Assembly: GCF_963678635.1 (NCBI RefSeq)
Contig: NC_087068.1
Span: forward strand, 37,579,436-37,643,435
Direction: 5' to 3'
Source: Symsagittifera roscoffensis
Taxonomy: Eukaryota; Xenacoelomorpha; Acoela; Convolutidae
Length of the DNA: 64,000 nucleotides
Shown: positions 19,726 through 32,339 of the stretch, piece after piece
How positions within the stretch are numbered: the stretch's first letter is position 1
How the letters are laid out: each line of letters begins with the position of its first letter
Notes under the pieces: model-generated
The model's database searches: none
What the model saw: the letters and a program-made list of their open reading frames with translations, nothing else
Told to the model about the DNA's origin: nothing
Position numbers and translations under genes: made by a program

Positions 19726-20362
19726 TTAAAGGGTTTTTCGTCTTAAGTGGGGGGCTAGATAGGGGGAAGGTTAGACAGGGGTTAGTTAGGATAAAGGCTA
19801 GTGGTTGGTAATTGTAAAAAGGGGGAGTCTTTTTACTGTAACTATACAATCGGCATCGTCAATTTAGTTACATTAGATTATCCAGAGTCCAAATTTTCCA
19901 CAATATAAACTCGAAGCAAGAGTTGGAACGCGAAGGTACCCCATAGTAAACTCGAGATAAGGTAGGTGATCTGGCCGGATCATGTGGGGGGGATCGGAAT
20001 TAAATATTTTTACTAAAAACCCAGAGGGCAAATAACCAACACCAACGTTAAGGAGAGCAACGCCTGACAACCAGGTACCAGACAATTGTTTTTTTTGGGA
20101 ACGACAATTTTTGTCAATTTTGAATTATAGAATTCATATTTTTCAAAGATTTTACACAGATTTGGAGTTTTTATTGGGAGTTTTTCAAAATGAATTGGTA
20201 CATTCTCGAGACTGTGTGGCAAAATCATAACCTGGTATAGGAGACCCAATCTGACTTCTGAATTGCAATTTTTTGAGGAAAAGCAGGCTACTTTAAAGAC
20301 ACTCAGATCAATTTTGGTAAGAAATATAGAGGGTGGGAACAAATAACACAAGTTCCTGAGAG

Positions 20363-20576
20363 AGTCCTGGGAAGGCAGATTAAGTGTCCCAACAATTGAG
20401 TCCTGGGAAGGCAAATTAAATGTCCCAACACTTAAGTCCTGCGAAGATAAATTAGGTGTCCCAACACTTGATTCCTGTGAAGGTAAATTAACTGTCCCAA
20501 CACTTGAATAATGGGAAAGCCAGTCAAGTGCCCAACAATTGGTCCTGGGAGGGCAAATCAACTGTCCCAATCCCAA
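20363..20576. repeat. 36-base minisatellite, about six units
   Basis: Six imperfect 36-base units begin near 20363, 20399, 20435, 20471, 20507 and 20541. Each contains a variant of CCTGGGAAGG and GTGTCCCAACA. The period is a multiple of three and leaves the minus strand open (20588-20013), reading as a 12-residue repeat around VGTxNLPSQD. I do not think that frame is a gene. Confidence 0.85.
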
Positions 20577-20853
20577 GTGAAACAACACTTAAGAGGCATA
20601 TATAGCTCCACGGCACCTGGATTTTTGGGGTTCTTGGATTTCAAATGAAATATCCAGAGTCAAACACTTTGAATCGGAAAAACCAAAAAACCACTAGGAA
20701 ATCTAAGTTTTAGATCGGACTGTTTAAAATAAATTCGACTGAAATTGTTTTTGAAAAGTTTAGATAAGAAGAGGTGTATTTTTTTAAAACGTTGGAATTT
20801 TTTAACACCCGTATATAGACGAAATTGTACATAGACATAAAATGTCATCTAGA

Positions 20854-23800
20854 ACATGGAGAGAACAAGATTGTCGTTACCAGAAAAAGGCGGAGTCGGA
20901 CAGAGGTAAAATTGCACAATAAAGCAACTGAGACAGACACTGGTAACAACGATACCGAAACTAAAGAAGAAATAAGTTTCAGTTAGCATAGTGAACACTC
21001 GAAGCAACAAAGAGGAGAAAGAGTTAAAAGATACATCTGAAGAAAAGCTCACAAAACGAAAAAAAAAGTCAACCTTGAGACACCAGAACAAAATATTTAT
21101 GACAATGAAAGGAAAATAACAAAATTGACGCCAATGCTAAACGCTGACGAGCAAGAAAATAGTTTGAGTTTTGACCAATAGACAATAGAAACGAGGTCAC
21201 TGGCAACCTCTCGAGAACAAAAAAAGATGATTCAAGACAAAGAGGACTTTCTTCACGGAGAGATTTGCAGCTATGGTGGGGATAAAACTAAGAGAAAAGG
21301 AAGAAGTGACGACAGGGATTGAGACGAGGAAGACCTTTGGAACGGTTTTCGCCATAACAACAGAGGCCGGCGAAGGAGGGGAACAGAGCATGGGATCCAC
21401 AGAGAATGCAACGGGTGGCTCAACGAGGCCTGCAACACAATCAAAACTACCGCCGGTGGAGTTGGGAGACTTGATGCTAAATTAGAGCATATATACAAAA
21501 AACTCAAGTGTCGCGAGTTTTTTTTTCATGCTTTTCATGCTAGCACAACGTTTTCATGCTAGCTAGAGCAAATGAGGAGAAGCTACTACAGATGGCTGAA
21601 AGAATGGAGACGACTGATAAAGAACGGTAGAAGTTCATCCAGAAGGAAATGGAAAAAATTAAAAAACGGTTGAAACCGTAAACTATGAACTCTGGAATCT
21701 GCAGATGAGAATGGTCACGATGAGCAAAGATCAAGCAGAGAGTTCCTGTTCCATACAGTCCAAATTTGAACCGCTACTGAGAAATTCGCTTACTCAAGAC
21801 AAAACAGTACCAGAAAAAACGGTGAAACAAACCGGGACAATAGTGGACTTTGCGGAATCGCATCGCAAGAAACAAGAATCTACTCCATTGACTCAGATCA
21901 TTAATGTAATAGGATCAGAGACGGTAAAAATAGCAATAAAAGGAGGCGCGTCGAATTCAACAAGGGTACCAAGGGAATCAAACGTACACACGAGTGTAGC
22001 ACCAGATGCCTTGACATGAGCAAACTCTTGCGAAATGATGAACAGGACACTCGAAGCGTTTGCCACAAGAAACACGCAGTCAAGCGAAAGAGGAGGAGAC
22101 ATGCCGAAAAAGATCTTCAAGAAACCAAAAGAGTTAAAAGACGATTCGGATGGTTGCATAGATACCTGGGTTGAGGTAATGAGAGTAAATCTTGAGCAAG
22201 ACAACTTGAATGATGAAAGAAAAGCCTGCACAGCAATTTTATGCAATCTGCAGGGCACGGCACTGAAGTGTGTGGTAGCCAAGAAGGAGGAAGAACTTGA
22301 TACTGCAGACAAATTTTTCGAAACTCTGTTGAATCGTTTCTGATCTGGAATAAAGGGATATCAAGCTATAATGCGACTTGAGAAAAAGAAACATAGGGAT
22401 GAAGAATCGATTGATCTATTTCTGAATGACCTAGAGAGCTCGAAAGAAGAAGTGATCGGGAAGAATCAACCGACAGGAGGAACTTAGGCATTGCTTCAAA
22501 ACACATCGACGGGGTGAACAGTGACGACTTAAGAACGATGTTGGCGACATATTTAACGCAATCGAAAGATAATGCACCAAACCCAGAAGATATGACAGAG
22601 AAATCTAGAGAGTACATCACAATGCAACCGAAGAAGTATTCATTTTCAGACAACCAAAATCTGCAAGGGGTAAGCCAACAACAACAAATGTCGACGTGAT
22701 ACAAGCCAAGAGACGATATGGACAATCGAAGGTCATGGGAAAAGGGTGGGTCAGCAGATCATTACAAAGCGGAGTGCACCTCTTACAAGCAAGGGATGAA
22801 AAGCAAGGGATATGATATACACCAGATGAGGACGACATGAATCAGATGGAAGTTTTGAATTCTATAGTGGCTTGATCACCAGGATTGGCGCGAGATGTTT
22901 CTTCTGCAGCCACAAAAATCACTTCAGAATGGACTCTCCTCTGTTTTGGGAGACAGTGAAGAATCAGAATCAGTCGAAAGATAAGTTAGTGCTAGCGCTT
23001 GTGCAAAATACCAGGAATAGACAGACTTAGAGTGTTTTGCGCAACACAGACGTGATGAAAGAGGAACTGTGGATGAAATCTGGGAAAGCGGTGGCCGAAG
23101 AGAAAGAAACCATGGGGGCAGAAGGCAAGGGTACGCTGAAGATAAAGTATCAGAAACAACAGCCGATTCAAAAAATAAAATAAATCAAGACTTGGCAACA
23201 AAGGCAATTGAACAAAGGCTCAGACAAGAAATAGATAGCGAAAAGATGAGGCGCTTTCAGCAGCAAGAGCCGAGCCAGAGATAAGCGATAATCTGAAGAT
23301 CAGAGGCAACTGCAATGCCTTGAAAAAGTAAACAGGAAAACTTTTCGGGATAACGAAGACAGGGGCGAGAATAATCACTAATCAATCCTCACCGTGGTCA
23401 CGAAGTAGCAAGGAATCTGAGTGAACCGAGTGACCAAATACTGATGCATATTGATGTATATGCCGACTATTTGCGAACCGCTAGACCGCAGACTCTTTCG
23501 AGAGCGATCAGAGAATTACTGACACGAGGCGGCGGAAAATCAAAAAGAATAGAGAGCAGATACAGCGAAGCAAAACACCCCACGAGGTCATGCTAAATAT
23601 GGATGGAATCAATGTCTATACAAAGACGACGATAACGTGCGACGAGGACCTGGCGGGCCAAATCTATGTGGATCGAGAGGAACTCAAAGTGAGATCGATT
23701 GGATATTGCGCCATGCTAGAGGAAGACGCCATGCACCTGGAAACAGAAGCAGACGTGTCCGCATATGTATAAGATACAAATGGAAAAAAGACGCCATTAA

Positions 23801-23866
23801 AGGGATTACTGGATACGGGAGACGCCTTGAGCGTGATAGCAGTTGAAAAATGGAGATGAATGGGAT
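20854..23866 (+). pseudogene. Degenerate gag of the plus-strand copy
   Basis: The clearest segment is 22035-22343, where the capsid core (SDGCIDTW, GTAL, LLNRF) matches Gag residues 570-667 of the minus-strand element. The second zinc knuckle is recognisable at about 22895-22937 (RCFFC, then H), but its last cysteine has become serine. The first knuckle is largely lost near 22740. Further matches occur at 23410-23560 and 23590-23770. The protease DTG lies near 23815 and is followed by a premature TGA four codons before the site of the TAA in the other copy. The N-terminal part before 21990 is only weakly alignable. Confidence 0.8.
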
Positions 23867-26800
23867 TTGACAATGAAGACTTCATAGACACTAGAATCTG
23901 GCTGTCAGGGGCAAATAAGGGGGCGCTAATGGTCGTTGACATGACATCGTTAATAGCATTATATTTGGGGAAACGCAATCTGTGGATGAGCTTTCTTGTG
24001 GTTGAAAATGTAGACGAATTGGATCACCTCATATTAGGCAGGGAATTTATCAGGAAGTTTGATGTAACGATTGATCTTAACAAGGATTCGGAATCCGCAA
24101 AGGAATTACATAATAAAACCGGTAAACTTGATAATGACATAGGAGAGCAAAGCTGCACTTTTCTTGAATAGGAAGGTGAGGTTGAAAGCTAATGATGCTG
24201 CAATAATAACTTTGAGAATGGAGAACTACAATGAACTCAGTGATAATAAGCAGTCATGAGTAGTTCCAAATCAAAAAAGCCAAAGTGGTGCTATTTTAGG
24301 AAGATCAATCTCAATCACCAAGAGTTGCCTCTGCGTCAGTTTTTCGTTGTGAATACTCTTGATATACCAGAGAGGGAGGAAACTGGGAAACACATTGCCG
24401 GTGAAAATTAGATATGAAATGACTGAAATGTTAAAAAGTATGAAATTCTTGATTGTCCGAATCATAAGGACAAGATTTGTGTCTTGTGTAGATTGAAGCA
24501 AATAAAAATTTCATCAGGTCTTATCAATGCACTTAAGTCAAAAACAGACGATGGACTGTCGAGCTGTTCGAATTTTCCAGAAAACACCCACACCAGAGAA
24601 ATCGGAAATGAATAAACTGGGCTTACTAGAAAATGAACACTTAAGTGGGAAATTAACGGACGAACAGCTCGAAGCAATCAAGCCTGTGTTAGTTCGGAAT
24701 CAAGATGTCTTCTCGAGACACAAAGCGGATATCGGGTGCTATAGTTTCGTTGAGCGTGAAATAGAACTAGAGGAGTCGGCGGTACTGCTCAGGGAGGGGG
24801 CGAGACGCAAGACCCCAAATAAATTGGATGCATGTAGGAAAGAAATAGAAACTTTGCTAGAGTTTGACGTGATAGAACCATCCAAATCACCGTGGGCGTG
24901 GGGAATAGTGATGTCCAAAAAGAAAGGAGTTCAACTGAGATTTTGTTGCGACTTTCGATATCTGAACTTCGCCACGGTGAAGGATGCTTATCCCATCCCA
25001 AGTGTAGATGACAGCCTCTAAAAATTGGGGGTTGTAATGTTTTTACAACTCTTGGTCTGGGATATGCCTTTTGGCAGATACCACTAAGAAAACAAGATAG
25101 AGACAAAACTGGGTTTGCTTGCCAGCTGGAATTGTTTCAATGTAAGAGGATGCCAATCGGGCTATGAAACGCGACAGCTACATTCCAGCGACTAATGTAA
25201 AAGGCACTGACAAGAGTAACGAAGATATATGGAAATTTGTTTATGTGTTTTGTGGACGAAGTGTTGATTGCGACGCCAACCCTGGAGGATCACATCGAGC
25301 AAATGGACGAAATGCTTGCATGAATGAAAAGGGCTGGATTGAAGTTCAAGCCCACGAATTGCGAGATCCTGAAAGACTCGATAAAATGCCTTGGGAGGAT
25401 GGTGGATAAGCACGGCACCAACTAGATTCAAATGCTGTAGAGTGAGTCCTGACTTGGAATTCACCAAAGACTGAACACCAGATAATGAGCTTTCTGGGTT
25501 TTGCGAGTTCATCAAAAGTTACGCGGACAAGGTATACGCGATGCAAAAACTCATGAGACACAAGGGCAAGAAACTCACGTGGAATAAGGCAATAGAGGAG
25601 TCCTTTCAGAGAACAAAACGAGAGTTGTGTGAGGCTCCGGTATTGGAATGGCATGTATGTCCGAAACACAGACGCTTCAGTGGTCGCGATATCTGGCATA
25701 CTCCATCAAGGGCAAGAATGGAACGGCAGGACTGTCTTGAGACCAATAGCATACAGGAGCAAAGTCCTGAGCGCCACGGAGATAAATACTGGGCCTCAAG
25801 GCGGAGATGTTTGCGGTGGTCACCTTCGTGGAGAAATACAGTGCATATCTGGACAGTGAGCAATTCAAAGGGGTTGACAGAAGATCACTCTCTTACTCAA
25901 TGGGTCAAAGTTACCGTGAGAGATGAATAGTAGGACTAGATGGTTACAAAATGATAATTGAGCACAAGACAAGAGACAAGCACCAGAATGCAGACAGCTT
26001 GAGTCAGAAAAAGGAATTTTACAAGAGGCAAGAGCAGAGGGAAGCTGACAGGCCTAAAATAAATGTTGGTTTTTCATTCATGGACAAGGAAACCAATGAC
26101 AATTACGACACACGAGGTGGCTCTACAAGTCATGAAAACCGATTGAGGATCACCTTGAATTACCCACTTAACACCAGGAGACAACGATTTTAGAGAGACA
26201 ATCAGGATTGCAGGTAAAAATCTTACTCAAGTCGAAACTAGTTAGAAAAACGTTGAAGGCGAAAGGTTAAGACCTAGAGGAAGGTGAGTAAGGGAGAGCG
26301 GTACTGGAACAAAATTTAAAAAGATTTCTTCAAAAACTGACCGACAACAAACCCGTGGACACGAATAAGAGGAATAATCAACCAGAAATTACGATAAGGA
26401 GAACCAAAATGGGCTCGTGCGAAAAAAATTAGTTGAAGGGCAGATATTCAGAGAGATACTCATGCAGACAACGCTAAGGAGGAAGAAAGTGTCATTCAGG
26501 GAGGAGGCTGAAGAGCTCGGAGCATCGGAGCAGATCAGTAGTCCGGGGAGTGGTTGTTGAATGAGGAAGAGAGTGAAGCAGAAAATTTTTCCGGGAGTCA
26601 GAAGAAGCGTACAAAAACTCTATGGAAACTGAAGATGAGCAAGACAGTTTGTGCACGATATTAGCAGAAGGAGAGAGGAAAAATCAGGACAGAGAAATGC
26701 AAATGGACCCCTCGTCCGGAACATTCAACTTAGACTGCGATGATACAATTGGAGGCGAGGAATTAGAAACGAAAGCTGTATCAAGGCAACCCTTCAGAGG

Positions 26801-29045
26801 TTTGTCATGCAGTTCAAACATTAGGACGAATCTAGAGCCCGAGAGTGACAGAGGAATCTTGAGCAAAATAGTATGTGTCAAATTGAGAGATGATATCCAC
26901 AACCCGGGAGAGATGACAGGACAAATGATGGTCTTGAAGGAGCACGTGAAGGCGAGGTACAGGCTATCAGACTTGATTCGGTCGCAGAAGAATCACAAAA
27001 TGACTAGCAATCTCTCTGACAAAGTGAAAGAGGAAGGAGATCAGGAGGAGGATAGCTACAAGATCTTGAGCCAGTTTTACGACGAACCGAAGAGGTTACA
27101 TTATCACACGGCGGACGGCGTGGTGGCCTACAAGAGAAGAGATGCGGAAAAAAAACTACACAAACATAACCTCATCATTTTACCGCAGTGGTGACAGACA
27201 GAGGTGCTGTTCAGGTCCAAATCGCATATTCAGATGGGACATCAAGGAACAGACAAAGTTTGATTGGCCTGGAATGTGAAAGCTTGCGGGAGATGGGCCA
27301 ATGCTTGTTTGTCAAGTCTGCAAGTGAAAGACCCGATGAAGATGAAATTCCTACTCAAATTGGTGGAAAGCTCAGAATTCAATGAGGTCGTGCAGATAGA
27401 CCACCAAAAACAAATTAGTATGACAGAAACGGGATATAATCAGATACTGGTAATCATAGACCACTTCACGAAACTTGCGAAAGAACTACCGTCTTAAACA
27501 GCCTCTGCGGAAGAAATTTGCGATCACTTATTTCGACATTGGATCTCAAGACACGGTTGTTCCATGACCTTTCAGTCAGACAACGCGAAAGCCTTGGTTG
27601 GGGATCTGACGAAAGATTGATTGAAAGATCTCATATCACCCACGCACACTCAACGACTTACCACACACAGACGAATGGACTGATGGAAAGGCAAAATAGC
27701 ACAATAGTGAATATGCTTAGAGTGTACTGCTCGAGGTATATGACGGATTGGGATAAATACTTGCCGCAAGACGTGGGAGCATACAGCAGTACACGACACT
27801 CGACACCGGGGATCAGTCCATTCATGATGCTGACAGGCAGAGAAAGGGCAATGCCATTGAAATTTTTCTACACGCAATACGAGGGGCAAAACACATCACA
27901 CAAGCCTACCTGAGGGAGGCGATCAAGTGACAACAAGAGTTGAATGAACTATGTATAAGGAACACAGCTCAAGTGCAGATGATTCAACGCAAAAAGTACG
28001 ATGAGAAAATACTACAAGCGAAACCGAATGTCTGGGTGTTTCCGAATGCCATCCCTTCACAGGGAACAACGGAGTAACTGAAGAAAATGAGAGGACTATT
28101 AAGGATAACAGAAATACCCAAGCAGTGTCGGATTTAGTTTTACCCCTAGAGCACAGGACGCGCAGCGCACTTTGAAAAACTGAAGTCTCATGTCCCGTCA
28201 CCGACCGGAGGATTGGTGCGTGTTTCAAAACATGCAAGGGCTAGATTACTTGATAGTTGAACCGGCATGTGAGGTGAACGAGAAGGGCACCAGAGAGAAG
28301 AACGATGGCAACGAGAAGACGAGCATGGGTGACAATGAAAAGATAGAAGTCCACCTGTTGAACCTGATCAGAACGAGGTGCCAGAGTGGATAAAACCAGA
28401 CAAGCCCATCGACGTGGAGACAAGAAGAGGCGGGCGGAAAAATGCCAGCATGAGGTACAATAGATATGGTGATGACTTCTTGATTGACAAGATGAAGCCA
28501 GATGAGGTAAAGCCAGACTTGGTGAGAATGGGTGACTTAGTCTCGGGCAAGGAGTGGCAGATCAATGACGACGATGAACACTTTTGGGAGGAGGATCACA
28601 GTGTGTCAGAACGAAAAATGTATCTGGAATAGAGCCAAAAAGAAAACAGGGAGCACACAATCTTGAGGATTCTAGAGTGGATACACGATCTGCCAGATCA
28701 CGAAAATGAGAAACAGAGCAAGCAACAAGTCGACGTATCTGCAGCCAAACATGTGAAGTAAAGACTAGGATTGGGAGGCCTGGCCGCCTTCCAACCCTCA
28801 ATTTCACAGGTGCCAGGCAATTACTTGTGCTTTTTGGTGACGAGGTTCAGTGAAAGAAACCTAAGCGATCCGTAATATGTGGTACTGGCCTTGACGCGAC
28901 TAAGGGACTTTCTGGTAGAATGGGGAGTAAAGGAAGTCTCGATAACAGTTTACGATCCGAAAAGAGGCAGTTTGAATCCCCGAGAGCTGTATGCTATCCT
29001 GAACGTGGTCCATCTACACAAGAAATATTACCTGAGCATTGCTTG
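23867..29045 (+). pseudogene. Degenerate pol of the plus-strand copy, ending in the macro domain
   Basis: Protease C-half is intact at 23860-24100 (ILGREF). Reverse transcriptase lies at 24650-25450; its catalytic YVDD has become FVDE near 25250, which would abolish polymerisation. RNase H remnants run from 25620 to 26000 (NTDAS, NADSL). The zinc-binding domain near 27200-27330 has a deletion. Integrase at 27380-27700 keeps QIDHQ, FQSDN and the NGLMERQN glutamate. GPY/F remnants lie near 28000-28110. Residues of the macro domain are recognisable at 28785-29045, including the DPKRG loop and the terminal HKKYYLSI. A deletion near 29005 removes about seven residues. More than ten stops or shifts are present. 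Confidence 0.85.
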
Positions 29046-29954
29046 AGTCTCGAGTGGAAATAAGGGTCTGGAGTTGGGGAAGGAATTGAGTTTTGAATGG
29101 GGAGGAATTGAGTTTTGAATGAAATCTTAGGGAACAAAAAAGATATTTTAATCTACAAACTATTGTTATCTTATATGCTATATCTATTTATATATCAAAA
29201 TTTTGTAGGACAATTTTCTGACTGAGATGAAAAAAATAATTTCGAAAAATTTCATGTAAAGCTGAAACCCGGGGTGCAGTTGGATGAAGATTTTGATTGC
29301 TGTTTAGCTATAGAATGAAGATTTTACAAGGCTGTGATTTTTGGCGATGAAGATAAGGTTGAATCTGCTGCAAACTTCTGTAAATGAACACTGGCACTAT
29401 ATCTTGAGATGCACTGAATATTCTGAAGACTCACTGACCCGACGACGACGCTCAATCTTGAGTCCGGGGATTATGTGGCAGTTGGTCAAATTTAAAAGAT
29501 TAACCTTGATTTTGAGAAAAAAAAACAGTTTTAGAAAAAAATCGAATCGACCATGTCATGCTCAAGATTGTCGCGACAACAGAAAATTAGAAGTTAATTA
29601 AATCAGAAGACTCGAAAGATAATTGCGGGAAAGTCGATAAAAATCGTGCTAGAGTAATTTAGGGATTCGCAACTTTACTGAAATTATCAATTCGAATAGA
29701 GCTGGTTTGTTCCCGGCAGAGAACAGAGAAAATCGAGAATTTGAACGACAGTGTCATAGCTGGGCCAGAGAGAACCTTGACTGAGCTGGCCTAAGGGTCA
29801 AAATAAAAAAATTTCTTGATATAAAAGTACTTATTACCAATAGCTTCTAGAGTTGCTTTACTTAAATCCAGAGTCGCGTCACTATGTGAGTACTGAATTT
29901 AAATTTTTGAGTGTATTTTACCGATTATGTTGGGGTAAGGTGGGTTTTAGGTTG
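29046..29954. other. Non-coding stretch after the plus-strand pol
   Basis: No supported gene. An 18-base unit, GGAATTGAGTTTTGAATG, is present twice at 29082-29099 and 29104-29121. An ORF at 29341-29601 shows no recognisable motif and I regard it as chance. Confidence 0.5.
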
Positions 29955-30088
29955 GTCCATCTGAAATGGATCAAAGGTCCACTGTCTAACAAAAACTAAT
30001 GGTATATTAGAGCTTGCAGCCCTGTTTTTAATGGCCTTTGCGTGTTTCAGGTATATTGAGACCTACACATGAGGACGTTCTTATTTCA
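29955..30088. repeat. Repeat block B, right copy (B2)
   Basis: Direct-orientation match to 18630-18758. It is followed immediately by block A2 (GCGTCTAAACA at 30089), the reverse of the order on the left side. Confidence 0.85.
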
Positions 30089-30990
30089 GCGTCTAAACAC
30101 AGGTTCAAATGCTTTCAACCGTCTCTATCAAGCCAATTCAATGTGTGATTCACTAAAATCGGGTCGGCCAAGTCGTTACAACTTAGAGTCTATCAGTCAA
30201 ACAGCACAAATTAACATAGTTGTATGCAAAAAGAGTGAGTTCATGGCTGGGTCTCAGTATCATCAGACCACGAGGTGACCCATCAAAACAGGGCTACTGC
30301 TGATTGAATATATTTTTATTGTTTTTGTTCATAAGATAATATCACCATATCCATCGCAGAACATGTTTGAACATGGACTTGATGTTAATATACAATCAAT
30401 TCAGGTCCCTCTGGGAAGCTAAGAAATGTTAAAATCAATGTTTACAGTCCTTCTCCGATACCCTTCCCGATTCTTGAATCCGGACAAAGAGCTGTATTCT
30501 TTGCGACCAGGAAGGGTAGTAAAATCCACCCGTTAGCCCTACTGATTCTCGGGAATTGCTCGGTAACGATTGTAGCTGTACAATCTTTACAATTCAGAGC
30601 GCTCTTCTACAAATGTTAGCAATTGTAATTTCAACCTTTTTCTTTATATGCTCGTAGGTCTGTTCTTTAGTAGGGAAAATAGTCAATTCAGACCGCTCTT
30701 CTACAAATATTAGCGATTGTAATTTCAACCTTCTCCTTTATCGCTCGTAGGTCTGTCTGATTTCCGCGGTTTCAGTTGCTGCAAAAGTCACAATTGTCAC
30801 GTGTCATGCACGCCCAAATCAAAAAATTAAAAATTATTTCGTCAATCCAGATTGACTCCTCCGTATTCGTTTAATTGGACGGGTAACACTGTTAATCGTC
30901 CAAAACAGTCAATTTTCCTGCCAAACTGCTTCTCATCAAAGTTTGTTGATGAAATGCATTTCCAGGTCACTGTGGTCGATTGTCACATTT
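30089..30990. repeat. Repeat block A, right copy (A2)
   Basis: Direct-orientation match to 17771-18629, ending near TCGATTGTCACATT. One CCTTCCCGATTCTTGAATCC region is kept near 30465. It has an internal duplication at 30590-30756, absent from A1, and the hairpin at 30563-30590. Confidence 0.75.
30590..30756. repeat. Internal duplication in block A2
   Basis: Two copies of about 73 bases (30590-30664 and 30684-30756) share CGCTCTTCTACAAAT and GCTCGTAGGTCTGT. The period is 94 bases. It must have arisen after A1 and A2 separated. Confidence 0.85.
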
Positions 30991-32339
30991 CCTTGTCAAT
31001 TAGATTAGTTTGATAAGAAATTGGCGGGATGTTTGACAATTTTTATTCTTTTTGAACATTCTGTAAATAAACTACTGCAAAAAAAGGCTCAATTAAAATG
31101 GGCCCTTGCGTCATGCGACGGTCCGTGCACAGGTTGGATAGGGCCATACAAACGCTATGTAAAAACATTGCCAAAACTTTTTGAATAAGTCATGTCAATT
31201 TTGAAGCAATCAGTGAAATTTCAAATAAAATCTACCTTTGTCGTTTATAGCACTGATAGAATTGTCTATGTTGTATGTAATTTTAAGTTTTTTGCACCGC
31301 CTGAGACAGAGAATTGTGCTCCTCAGACGTGTAACACTTATTACACCAGAGGATAAAAGTAAACGCAAATATAAGTTTTTACTCTCTGAAAAGCTTAACT
31401 TAGCGAAACATTTGGGACAAATTTTACATAAAAAAATTTGTACATCGACCAAAAAACTAGGGATCTATGTTTGTTGGATCTATCCGCCAATCAAAAAAGA
31501 TCTAAGCCAGTCTTTTCAGGTTGTAATTTTTTACAGAGAAAACGACAGATCCATGAAATAAAGGTGCTGGAACATACTACGTATACGTTAACGTTTTTTT
31601 TTTAAATTCAATCGATGCAGGTGGTTTCTTTTCTGGATATATCCTATGAAACTTTTAAAAATTCTATCAGTTTTTCATCTATTCTCTCGATATTCTATCA
31701 GTAATGCAACCAGAAAAATTGAAAACAAAAAACGAAAAAATTCTAAAAACACAAAATTAATTGGCAACTAATATGTTAACTTTTACCCCTAGATAGTCAT
31801 ATATCTAGTTTTGATCTTGAAAAACTTAAAATTACGAATAAAAAAGCTCAAATTTAAAGCTCTATTTGAAAAATTTACAGCAGTTTTAGCTTGATAATCT
31901 AGGCCGATTGAGGAAACGTGATTTGTTGTTGTAACTCTCAAAGGTTGAAATGAAAATTTATAGTGTTTACTGGTTCTTAACGGATCAAAGTTTACGCGGT
32001 TTGTTCCTTTGATGTTTTTCGGCATCAACATTTGAGTCAGACAAAAATGTGTTTCTAACGTTTCATTTTAACACAATGAATGACATGATGATCACAAAGT
32101 TTTAATGAGATTTTTTTTTGAGTTCTGAAAATTGTTCGGTTGCGTTACTTTATTTCTCCAGTATATGTGCACTGAACAAAACATAGTTTGCAAAATTTTA
32201 AAATTACAAATTTTTTTGCAAAATTAAACATCAAAGTTTCTGAATTTGTAAATAGAATTTTGGTTATTGTTCTTTCTTAAGAAGTTTTCTTGTAAAACGA
32301 AATAGAAAAAACTTATCTATATTAAAATTCGTTTTAATT
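30991..32339. other. AT-rich stretch without a supported gene
   Basis: An ORF at 31238-31561 (107 codons, basic, plus strand) has no motif I recognise. The rest is AT-rich with homopolymer runs. Confidence 0.5.

Larger units (their letters stand above)
18759..20853. other. Non-coding stretch upstream of the second gag-pol copy
   Basis: No supported gene. It holds two short repeats listed separately (19671-19725 and 20363-20576) and an A-rich tract near 19200-19275. It could include the 5' terminal repeat and leader of the plus-strand element, but no match to its 3' side other than blocks A and B was found. Confidence 0.5.
20854..29045 (+). mobile_element. Decayed plus-strand relative of the large Ty3/gypsy element
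   Basis: Broken frames run colinear with the gag and pol of the minus-strand element, from the Gag N-terminus to the final macro-domain residues. They are interrupted by many stops, frameshifts and small deletions. Amino-acid identity is around half or more where frames are intact. The third ORF is absent: sequence after 29045 shows no similarity to it. The flanks carry A1-B1 on the left and B2-A2 on the right. This is an older, inactive copy or a sister family. Confidence 0.9.

Noticed and set aside
20013-20588. Minus-strand 191-codon gene with a 12-residue repeat
   Set aside because: The frame is kept open by a 36-base minisatellite, it opposes a plus-strand element leader, and it has no domain or start context.
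17771-30990. DIRS-type element because of the permuted repeats
   Set aside because: The enclosed pol has a DDE integrase and retropepsin remnants and no tyrosine recombinase, so it is Ty3/gypsy-type.
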